A stretch of 64,000 nucleotides of DNA from Acanthochromis polyacanthus (taxonomy: Eukaryota; Chordata; Actinopteri; Pomacentridae), in NCBI RefSeq assembly GCF_021347895.1, contig NC_067113.1, forward strand, positions 618,844-682,843, read 5' to 3'. Under the pieces are notes generated by a model. That model saw only the letters and a list, made by a program, of their open reading frames with translations. It was not told the origin of the DNA and did no database searches. Below are positions 26,501 through 38,500 of the stretch, one piece after another. Within the stretch, counting starts at the first letter, position 1, and the number at the start of each line of letters is the position of its first letter. A program made the translations under genes and the position numbers.

Positions 26501-29500
26501 CCAAATTGAACTGTAGTTGTCTGTAGTAAACTATATTTGTTTATTTTATATATTTTTTAAATTTATGTCTGATTAAGTTACCAGTTCTTAGAGCACTTTA
26601 ATGGTTTTTGTTATTTGAATTGAACTATAGTTTGCTGTTACAAACTATATTTTATGTCGCTGTTGTATTTCAGAATAAATGCTGCATATATTGTTAAAAG
26701 GTGAATCAATGTCCTTTTCCATGTCTTGTATTGATTAGTTGGTAAATAATATATTTGAGCCATGTTATAGTCAGATGGAGAACCTACCACCACCTACTGA
26801 TCTTTTTAGTACTACTGTAATCTGCATTCTAAATTTCTGAAGGCAGATATCTTCATTTCTTATTAACGAGCTAGATTGTACCCCGACCCCCACCCAAAAG
26901 CAAAAAAGTTCAGATTTTGGATTATTTTTCACTTTAAGCCCTGCAATATTTTTTGTTTTGTTTTTTTTATTTGTCCAATGATGGCCTTTTGCATCAAACT
27001 TTCAGTAACAACTCGTGAATGTTCTGGTTGACAATAAAGTGGCTATTCTATTCTATTCTATTCTATTCTATTCTATTCTATTCTATCTACAATAATTCAG
27101 AAGTACACAGTACAACAAGTACAACATAGTTATGAACATTTACTTCAACTTCTTTCAAACTGATTTTTCTCTAAACAATAAAAAAAATATACAAAATGTG
27201 ACCGTTAGATAAATGTAAAACTTCTAATATCCCTGTTTCACTGCTATAGAACCATCAGAGCCAGTGGCAGATTTCAAAAAGTCTTGCCAAGATAAGGCTG
27301 CTCTCAGCGGCTACTATGACTGCTCACCATCCGGTCATAGCTATCTAACCTGGTCACTAATTATAGCAAATTATTAATCAGGCTTTATCTTGATAAGTCT
27401 CCACAGAATTGATGTTTGTGCAACTACTTTCCCACCTGAAATAAACTTAAAACTACATATTTGTGTTACCTCTGAAACTTTTCTCCTCAGCTTTTGCCAC
27501 TGGTCAGTGCAAAATCCATTATGGTTGTTTGGCCGCCCCAAGTCCACACAAGTCTGGTCTGATGCATCCTTGATAATGTGGGCGGAGCCAGAACACATCC
27601 GAGTATTTCATCTGCACTTGGCCAGGTGCATACATTGAATTGGAACAGTACTTGGTCTCTGACTGATGATGCTTCACGAGTACGCGAGAACGCAAATACG
27701 GACAAGTACACATATTGAGAAACGGCCAAGGGATGCACATGGAGAACTGACTTGACACGTACTAATGATGTCATCAACAACAGACACTGATCCTGTAACA
27801 TAAATGTTGTACACAACCAACAGCAGGGGTACTGGTATTGACAGGGTAAAAGTATTGACTAAAAATACAGTTCAAATCACCATGTTTATTCAAATTCTGT
27901 CAAATCTCTATTTGTGACCTGCATGGATATTGTTAAAATTGTCCCACCTTTCTTGGAGAAATCCAGTGTGAAGAAGCTAATATTTTTTGTTCGCTTAGTG
28001 ATTTTGCTCAGATGTCTGTTTCTTTCTTCACACTTACCTCACATGCCCTCCTCTCCTCCTCTTCCTCCTTGTTACAGCTCTGGTATCCAGACTCTGCCTC
28101 ACAATGCCAAAGTCCACTACAACTACGCCAACTTCCTGAAAGACAGCAGTCGGCACCAGGAGGCCATTCACCACTACAACATTGCCCTCAGGTCTGACTC
28201 TGTTTTTTCTACTAGAACACTTCATGCAAATTCTGCAGAGCAGACTGAACCTCTTTCTCCTCTGAACCCGTTTTGCATAGTAACATAAGTACCACATATC
28301 TATGGAAACAGCACAATCATGCCTACAAGTAGAGAGAACACAAACATGTATTTTGTGCAGTATTTATTTGCTCTGTGTAAACACACCAACAAGTCTCAAG
28401 CCACATGTCCACTAAATACGTTTTTCCTGCATGTAAACGCACCACATCTGAAAATTGCACGCATGGTTGGCAGTCACTAGCGGGCCACAACATTGTCACA
28501 CAACAACGCTTGAGCTTCAGCGGGCCGCGATGTGGTCACGTGACAGGGCTTTCAGCTTGACAGTCTGACAGATGAGTTGGATAAAAAAAGGTGGCTGGGC
28601 CGCAAACTTTCTCTTATTTCAAAAACACTTCTGCAAAAAGTATTTCTGAAAGCATTTGAGGCGGGAAATAAGCTGTGCAGCAGCTGAGTCTGTCCTCGTT
28701 TTAATTCACCGATGGCTAGTAGCATCGCAACTGGACCAGCATGCGGTGTGTTTCGAGCTGCGATCCGATGTGTCTCATCGGCTCTCCGCATGCCGCATCG
28801 AATTTGCATAAAGTAGAAGTCCGATCCTGAAACTGTCCTCAAACATCTAAACTAGCCACATAGCAGCTTGCTGAAGCTCAATCGCTGTCATGTGACAATG
28901 TTTTGGCCTTCGAGTGACCGCCCACCATGCCCACGATTTTCAGATGTGGCACATTTACAAGCGGGAAAATCTCATCTAGTGGACCTGTGACTTCGGTCAT
29001 GACTTTTTGATTGTGCGCAAAATATTTGTTTTTTCACAGAATTGTTGTAGAACAAACCCCAGTGGCATGGAAAAACACAAGGAGCTTAAAATCTAGGCTT
29101 TCAAAAGCTTAGATTTTGTTCTTTTTCTGATGGAAATCTTCACAGCACAAGAAAAACAGTTGAAGGACCTTTGGAAAGTTGACAACCCAATGATTCTTTC
29201 TGGTTTTATGGTTTTTGATTGATAAAATGTGTAGTTTTGGTGATTTCTTTTAAAGGTAACACCTTCAAAACTGCAGACAGGTTTTGGGGTTGAGAGGGTT
29301 AATAGCAGGAGACACCCAAACACAAACCTCATCATTCTACCTCACTATTTCAGTGTTGGCATTTTATTCAAAACTATTGAAATTTAAGTTGTGAAGGAAC
29401 CCGTTGCGCTTCACTGTCCTGACCGCGGGACACTTTGAGATCTGCATAACATTTTACTAAAGTCTAAAGCTGCAAACGCGATGATACAAACACTATACAC

Positions 29501-32500
29501 CCATGGAAGGCTTAGATTCTCATGAATCCGCCGGTATAAACCACTTTCAGATGTGATTACCACAGCAGGTAATATAAACACATTCGTCCAACAAACAACA
29601 AATCCCATAAACATGCACAACTCACCTTTGGACGCTCTTTACTGGTCAAAAATGAAAATAATCCACAAAAAACGGCCAGAATCCAAGCTTAGGCATCCAG
29701 ACAAAACTAGCAAGTATAATATTTTGTCCAAAACATGTCTTGAAATAAGTAAATAATCCACAAATAGCTCGGTTCCGTGCGAGCGCACACAGCGCATGGT
29801 GGCACTGCGCATTTCATATTCACTGTATTTATGTCCATATTTTTATGAAGCATACAGATATTGCCGCTGTTTTGCAGTCAAAATGGCGGCTGACCTCTAA
29901 CCTTTTGGTTTACACCACATTTCAACCAATCAAGTGACTCTGGCCTGCCTCCCAGGCCTAAACAGCCAACCGTTGCCGAGACTGACCGATCTGGACTGAC
30001 CTCATTTCGTCAGTAAATTCTGAGCAAATCACGTCAGAGGAAACTTTTGACTGACAGGGCTTGTATCCAGTGAGCCTGCTGAATAGCAGGATATAAATAG
30101 AGCCTCTGCCAGCAGGGTTGTGTGACTTTTCACACCTCTGCTCCGGGCTCCACCTGCAGTCTCTCTCTGTCCCTCTCTGTCTGTGATACTGATCCACACT
30201 GAAGCTTATCTGAAGTAATTTTTTGAGTTCTTTATGAGTTTTTGGAGTGAAAATAATGTGAAAACGGGCTGAAAAATGAACATATACCATTGTGCCCAGG
30301 GTGTGCAGAGGGTGTACAGAGGGTGTCCAAAATTGACAGCGCCTGGCCATAGCAGTACAAATACATGTGTGAAACACTCATTTCTTGGAGTATTGCTCTG
30401 AAATTTTGACCTGAACTATGTAAGACCCTAGGCTGTTGCCTTTTTGGGTTTTCAAGCTCTCACAGTGCTGCCACACTTATTTTCAGGTGTTTTATTAGGG
30501 AAAACATTTAGGCGAAAATAAAATTCATCCTAATTCAGTGTGTGCCAATATAAAATACTCTGTGCCAGTAGCACCTAGAGTAATTCTGACTGCACTGGGT
30601 GAAAATTCAGGTTGTCAGCTTTCAAAGGAGACCACAACCATGCATGTACTCCAAACAGTTCAAGAACAGCATTCACTTTACTTTCTGTACATCTTCAGTA
30701 GAAATTTCAGGCAAAAATTGACAGAAGCTTATAAACTGTAGTCGAAGTATGAACTGCTCATTGTTCACTCCTGAAGGAAAGTCAAGCAGTTCCAGTGGAG
30801 AGGATGAAAACATTGTCTCTGAGTTGTTTAAATGTCTTATAAAAATAGAAATAATAAAAAGAACAGGGCTGATAACGTAATGTTAACAGAAATATTGATA
30901 TAAACTGATGAGAGAATAGAATTATTTAGGTAACTCAGTCCTGGTTATCAAAGTTACATCTAGGTTTTACAGTAGGACCTTCATGACTTTTTGCGCTCCT
31001 CTGTTTTTTGTTCCTAAGAGCCCTGCAACAGTAAATTTCTCCTTTGTGAGAGCAATAAAGTCTATCTTATCTTATCTTATCTTAGGACAATATTACATCA
31101 CTGGTGCATTTAGTTGACATCACATAAACATATAAACTCATCATGTCCCAATAGATTGGTATGAAGAAAAATTGGAACAATATTTGCATAAATGGCAGTA
31201 TGTCACCACATATTTCGATAAAATGTCCTGTCTCACAATATAGTTTTAAATGACCAGTAATGTAAGGGATTTGTATGCAAATGTCTAGTTACAGTTGGAA
31301 TGACACAGGAACCGTTATATAAATTAATGAGATGACAGTGTTATACAAAATTTTATATTATGTGAGCAATTTAATGGAAATTTACTGTACATTGTATAGA
31401 ATTTGGAATGTGGAGCAAGACAGATTGAGTTGCTAAAAGTAAGAAAAAAATATAAACTAACAGCCTTAATCTTTAAGGACAAAAATAAAAATACCAGTTT
31501 CATATTATTTGAGTTTAGCAAGGTTTATTGGCAAAATAATGATCACATTTCATGATCCAGACAGTTTTTATTTGTAACTTCAAGACACTGCAGCACTTCT
31601 GTGTCCTTGAACATTTTGACCTCTTACAGGAAGAAAAAACAAAGTTCTGCTACAAAAATGGATTAGATGAATTTGTGACATGGAGCTGGCTCATGCAGTA
31701 ATGGACTGCCAGGGTATGAGGGGCCGTACAAGACTTAATTCATTCTCGTCCTCTCACACACATATATTTTCTCTCATACTCACATACATTCTCCTTTCAC
31801 ATACATACATTCTCCTTTCACACACATATATTTTCCTTGCACACACATACATTCTTCTTTCACATACATATATTTTAATATTCACGCACACACACATTCT
31901 GCTTTCACATACATACATTTTCACTCATGCACACACATACATTCTCCTCTCACATGCATATATTGTCACACTTGCACGTACATACATTCTCCTTTCACAT
32001 TCATACATTCTCCTAAATAAATAGACATATATGTATATGTACAAAGAAAATATATGCATGAAAGAGAAGAATGTATGTATGTAAGAGGAGAACGTAGGTG
32101 TGTGAGAGGAGAATGTATGTATGTGCGAGAAAGAATAGTGGAAAAGGAAGTAAGTATAGTGGAAAAGGAAGGCCATCGTTTTTTGCGCTGTGATTGGCTG
32201 AAAAGCTCAAGTGGGCGGTGATGTTCAGGTAACGGTTACCATGGCAGGTGGAGAGGAGTCCCGAGCAAGCCATTGGGGTTTTAAGAAACATTTTGTCATC
32301 CCCAGAAACGGTCACATATTATCGTCATCGCTTGAGAAGCAGGCGACAGGTTTATCTGCACCAAACTTTACTCACAGCACTGTGGAAAGTGAGATGAGAC
32401 AACTTTTCAGACCTGCAAACGTCCAAGTCGCTGCAGCGGGACAAGCAGCTAACGCTAACGCTACACGTAATCCTCCAGTTCGGCCTTGTGTAGCGTTAGC

Positions 32501-35500
32501 GTACGTGTAGCGTTAGCGTTAGCTGCTTGTCCCGCTGCAGCGACTTGGATGTTTGCAGGTCTGAAAAGTTGTCTCATCTCACTTTCCACAGTGCTGTGAG
32601 TAAAGTTTGGTGCAGATAAACCTGTCGCCTGCTTCTCAAGCGATGACGATAATATGTGACCGTTTCTGGGGATGACAAAACGTAGTGTCTACAGATACGG
32701 ACCTGTGGCCTACGGATACGGCACTTTCCCTTTCATAAATATTAATGAGACGTACATGAATATTAATGAGTCGGCTGATGAACGCGCTTTGTGATTGGCT
32801 GGTAATCCAACGTACATAAATATTAATGAGCCGGTTTGGTAATCCGAGTGATGAAGGCGCTTCCGTGCCTGTCATGTCAGTCATCTGCTGTTCTCTTTTC
32901 TATCATGCATAATGTCTTATAAATATCATTATCTGACTTTTTCACGGACAGCGATTTGGGGGTTGAAATCGGCACTACTATTAAAAATAGCAAAACTTTT
33001 TATTCACGTGACCCTGTTCTAATAAAGCAAAAACAGCAAACAAAACAAATGGCAGAACTAACAGCCAGCAAATGAAAAGTATTTTTTTACCTTCAAAAGT
33101 AGCGACAGACTATTACATATTAACAACCTAAACAAAACCCTGATGTATTTTCTACGTCTGTCAACACAGACACTGCACGTCAGTCACTTTAATGTTAGCG
33201 GACTCTGTTGAATGGCTAATTTACATCACCACAAACAAATCTCACAATATCACAGTAAATCGAGTTTGTGGTTTTTTTTAAATTCATGCCGAATTAAAGA
33301 GCTGCTCCTCACCATTCACGAGTGTTTGTTTCATTTTCGACATCCTTAACTTTATCTTGTAAATTAGCGTCCGAAATTAAATGGGAACATTTGCAATGGA
33401 GTTCGTCAGCCCCTTCCACCACTGAACGCGGTAAACTAATTAATAGGAACTGGACTTCAAACAATTTAGACACGGCGTCTAAAAGCGTAAAAACTGCAAT
33501 GTCTAAAGTGTGAGAGGAGACGGTGTATTTTTGGTTAAATTATACAATGTTCGCCGTCAAAGTCATTCATATAAACTGCCTGTAATGTGCAGCAAATAGT
33601 AGTTAACCGGCGCCAGCTCTTCAGTGACCTTAACGGGTCCGTACCTCTAGTACAGATGCTACAGGTACGGGTCCGTACCTGTAGCATCAACCATGACAAA
33701 ATGTTTCTTAAAACCCCAATGGCTTGCTGAAGCGCTCGGGACTCCTCTCCACCTGCCAACATCACCGCCCACTTGAGCTTTTCAGCCAATCACAGCGCAA
33801 AAAACAATGGACTTCCTTTTCCACTATACTTACTTCCTTTTCCACTATTCTCTCTCGCACATGCATACATTCTCCTCTCACACACCTACGTTCTCCTCTT
33901 ACATACATACATTCTTCTCTTTCATGCATATATTTTCTTTGTACATATACATATATGTCTATTTATTTAGGAGAATGTGTGAATGTGAAAGGAGAATGTA
34001 TGTACGTGCAAGTGTGACAATATATGCATGTGAGAGGAGAATGTATGTGTGTGCATGAGTGAAAATGTATGTATGTGAAAGCAGAATGTGTGTGTGCGTG
34101 AATATTAAAATATATGTATGTGAAAGAAGAATGTATGTGTGTGCAAGGAAAATATATGTGTGTGAAAGGAGAATGTATGTATGTGAAAGGAGAATGTATG
34201 CGTGTAAGAGAGTGAAAATATATGTGTGTGAAAGGAGAATGTATGTGTGTCACAGGAGAATGTATGTGAGTATGAGAGAAAATATATGTGTGTGAGAGGA
34301 CGAGAATGAATGAAGTCTTGTACGGCCCCTCATACCAGGGGCTCAAACTCACTGCATATAAAATAAGGCGTTTTATTTCACGGGACCTGCAGGAAACCCT
34401 GCAGCATTTACCAGCGTCTATCTACATTACACTGTACTTAGAGTGCATGCTGTTTATTTTTAGTGTTAGTGTCAGTGACTTGAACCTTTAAAAGTATGAC
34501 AGCTTTAGTGGCAAAAACAACATTAAAATAAAACATTTTATTTCTATTGTTGAGAAGTAATATAGTTGACATATTTGGTTATTTCTTTGCACATCATTAA
34601 ACTATGCAGGGAATGCAGTACAGAATCAGATGAATGTGCCTCCACAGGTACACATGTCATGGCCTTGTTATAGTGGATGGTGTGCTGTGTTCATCCATCA
34701 CACACAGCATCCCTGAAAGAGAGCCTCTATTAGTTGTCCCTGTCAGTGGAGACACTTCCTGAGGAAGGCCATCCACTCCTCCTCCACTTCCCAGTTTTTA
34801 CCTGGGTTTTTCTCAGCACTTTATCTGAAGTCAGGCCACTGTTTGTCTGTTATATGTTTATCCATAGACTTTTTTGTTAGTAGAATTCCATATCACACAC
34901 ATTATATGTGGACCCTTGCAGTACATTCATTGTAGTGTCCTCTACATGACTGCTACTTAAAAACCAAACATCACATGTAATGAAGACATGGAGTATCCAC
35001 ACTACATCCAAAATACAGTCACAAATAGATCATATTTTTCTACAACATATGTACCTTGGACATTTGAACTTGTCATAACAAGTAAAGTACTGGTGAAACG
35101 AAGCTACTTCACCTGAAGATTATAATGTTTGATTCATGTAGACTATGCCACCCACCTCAACATTGTTCCACACCAAGCAACACCCCCTTGGCAAAGCTAG
35201 CTACTCCCAGACAGCAGCATCCACCCCCAGAAGGACAGTGGACCCTGCACTTAGATTTATAATGGACTGTAAACCTCTCACACACCACTGCACTTTGTAC
35301 TCCCTGGTTAACTGGTCATCACTGTCCATGCACTGATTTCTCTACTGGTATCATTTCATTTATAAATCCATCCTTGGTCTGCTGCCCACATATTTATCCT
35401 CTTTCATGTCACGAAAACAGTTCAGTCATAGTCTACGTTCCCAGGACTTCATTACTTTCACCGTCCCCTCAGTCCACACAGAGCTCGGTAAGACAGCTTT

Positions 35501-38500
35501 TTCTTACTCTGCCCCCTCAGCCTGGAACTCACTACAGCAGAGTCTGAAGCTGTCCCACTTGATTCCCCTGGAGGACTTCAAACGTCTTTTAAACACTATA
35601 GAAATATCACCTTTGAGGACTTATTGTTCTTAGTGTTTTTACATTTTAACTTCATTGCTTGTCGCTTTGCACAGCCACTTTGATGTCTATGTTGTGTTTT
35701 GTCATGAACCTGTCTGTCTGGAACTCAGTGTTATATTGTATTATTATAATGTCTAGTACAGGTCCCTTTGTGTTGTTTGTCAGTGATTCAATGCTGTCTT
35801 GTTATGTTATTTGAGGACAGGTCTCTCTTGAGAATGACACTAAATAAAGGCTAAATAAAAATTTTAAAAAATGAATTCTGAACATATCCTGAATCAGACC
35901 CTGAGCAATGTCTTTTTCATCTGGTAGTTGCTGAGCATCTGTTCTATCTGTCCCGGGAGTACTCACATGTAATAGCTGTTACTGTGTACATCCCTCCCTC
36001 TGATGAGGCTGCAGCCTGTGAACTCATCCACAGCGAAGTGTCCCAGCTGCAAACACCACACCTTCAGCCTCTTATTATCATCTCAGGAGACTTTAATCAT
36101 GCATCACTCTCTGCCCCTCTCCCCATGTTTACCCAGTACATGACCTTGTACATGAGCTTGTAAAACCTTGGACCTGCTGTATCCAAATATCAAGGATGCA
36201 GCTCCTCCCCCCTCCCCCCGCTGGGCCACTCAGCTCACAACCTGGTGAGACTGCAGCCCATTTACATACCAAGGGTGAAGAAACAACCCCCCACCATAAG
36301 GTATGTGAAGACGTGGTCTGATGAGGCTTCTGAGGCGATGCAGGACTGCTTTGAGACCACAGACTGGGATGTGCTGTGTGGTCCACACGGGGAGGACATT
36401 GATGCACTGACAGACAATATCACGGACTACATTAACTTCTGTGCAGAGAATATCGTACCGACCAGGAAAGTACGGTGTTTCTCTAACAGCAAACCCTGGG
36501 TGACCCCAGAACCGAAGGCCCTGCTGAAGGAGAAGAGGAGGGTTTTTGGATCTGGGGACAAAGAGGAGCTGAGGAGGGTGCAGAAGGAGATAAAGAAGAA
36601 GATCAAGGCGGACAAGGCCAGCTACAGGACGAAGATGGAATCTCACCTGAAGAACAATAACACAAGGGAGGTCTGGAAAGACCTGAGATCCATCTCTGGC
36701 TACAGCAGAGGCCATGAGAGGGGAGCTGCAGCAGGAGACAGGGAGTGGGCCAGTGAGCTGAATCTGTTCTTTAACAGGTTTGACTCTGCTCCCAATCCTC
36801 CCCCCTCTCATGAAAGCACCAACCAGCCAGCTCCTTCTTCACACCTCAGCTCTATACCACCAACAACACCAACAGCACCTCTCCCCTTCTCCTCATCCTC
36901 CATCACCTCTGGATTCCACATACAGCCCCATCACCCCTCCTCGTCTCACCCCCCATCACCACTATCACCCCTTCTCCTGCCACGCTCCTCCACCGCCCCC
37001 GCTTCTCCATAACAGCTGATCAGGTGAGAAGTGAGCTTAAAAAGATCAAGACCAGGAAAGCCGCAGGTCCTGATGGAATCAGCTCCAGACTCCTTAGAGA
37101 CTGTGCAGACCAGCTCTGTCAGGTGCTGCTGCACATCTTCAACCTGAGTCTGGAGAGGGTTCTTGTGTTATGAAAGACTTCCTGCCTGGTTCCTGTCTCA
37201 AAGACCAGGAACCCCAGGGAGCCAAACCACTACAGACCTGTGGCTCTCACTTCTCATCTGATGAAGACGATGGAGAGGATCGTCCTCAGGAACCTACGTC
37301 CCCAGGTGAGCCCTAATCTGGACCCACTGCAGTTCGCTTACCAACCGAACATTGGAGTGGATGATGCAGTTGTCTACCTGCTGCACAGATCACTGACTCA
37401 CCTGGAGAACACCGGCAGCACTGTGAGGGTCATGTTCTTTGACTTCTCCAGTGCTTTCAACATAATCCAGTCTTCTCTGCTCAGGGTGAAGCTTGAAGGA
37501 GCGGGAGTCGACTGTCACCTGGCTGCATGGACCATCCACTACCTCACCAACAGACCACAGTATGTGAGGCTTCAGGACTGTGTGTCTGATGTGGTAGTCA
37601 GCAGCATGGAGGTCCACAGGGGACAGTCTGTCCCCCTTTCTCGTCACCCTGTACACATCAGACTTCCATCATAACTCTGGAAGCTGTCACCTTCAGAAGT
37701 TCTCCGCTGATACAGCCATTGTCGGGTATCTGAAGGGGATGAGAAGGAGTACTGGAAGGTCATCTCTGACTTTGTTGACTGGTGTGAGCGAAACCATCTG
37801 CAGCTCAATGGCAGTAAGACAAAAGAGATGATCATCGACTTCTGCAGGAGGAGGACACCTCAGACTGCACCGGTGAACATCCAGGGTTTGGACATTGAGA
37901 TAGTGGACTCATACAAATACCTTGGTGTTCACCTCAACAACAAACTGGACTGGACACACAATACAGAGGTCCTGTACAAGAAGGGCCAAAGTCATCTCCA
38001 CCTGCTGAGGAGACTGAGGTCCTTTGGAGTGTTCAGGACTCTGCTCAGGACATTCTATGACTCTGTGGTAGCGTCTGCTATCTTCTATGCAGTGGTCTGT
38101 TGGGGAGCAGGGAGCACTGAGAGAGACAGAAAGAGACTGAACAGACTGGTCAGGAGGGCCAGTTCTGTGCTGGACTGTTCCCTCCATAGAGGAGGTGGGT
38201 GAGAGGAGGATGTTGGCAAAGCTCACATCCATCAGGGACAATTCCTCTCACCCACTGCATGACACTGTGGAGTCTTTAAGCAGCTCCTTCATCAGCAGAC
38301 TGAGACAGCCACCCTGAAGAAGGAGCACTATCACAGGTCCTTCATCCCATCTGCTGTCAGACTGTACAACATCAGCATCACTGGCTGATGCTAACATAAA
38401 CTGGACTCCTATCATCACCCCAAACCATAATAATGTTCACAGACATTCTTGCACCGCTGCATCTTTGCTGTTTTTAAACTTATTTTTTCAAGCCAGTTTA

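Noticed and set aside
26226..26504. 92-codon minus-strand frame with a hydrophobic segment
   Set aside because: Overlapping frames on the same strand are equally long; no family similarity or regulatory context.
30085..30185. TATA-box-like promoter
   Set aside because: The TATAAATAG motif has no downstream open frame and sits beside a dispersed repeat; the evidence is too thin.
31740..32010. Possible CRISPR-like array of ~20-bp units
   Set aside because: Units are contiguous and degenerate without unique spacers, lie inside a vertebrate palindromic element, and are mirrored at 33.84-34.31 kb.
36245..37012. 255-codon open frame as a host gene
   Set aside because: It lies between the endonuclease and RT motifs of a LINE and has the basic linker composition of that ORF2.
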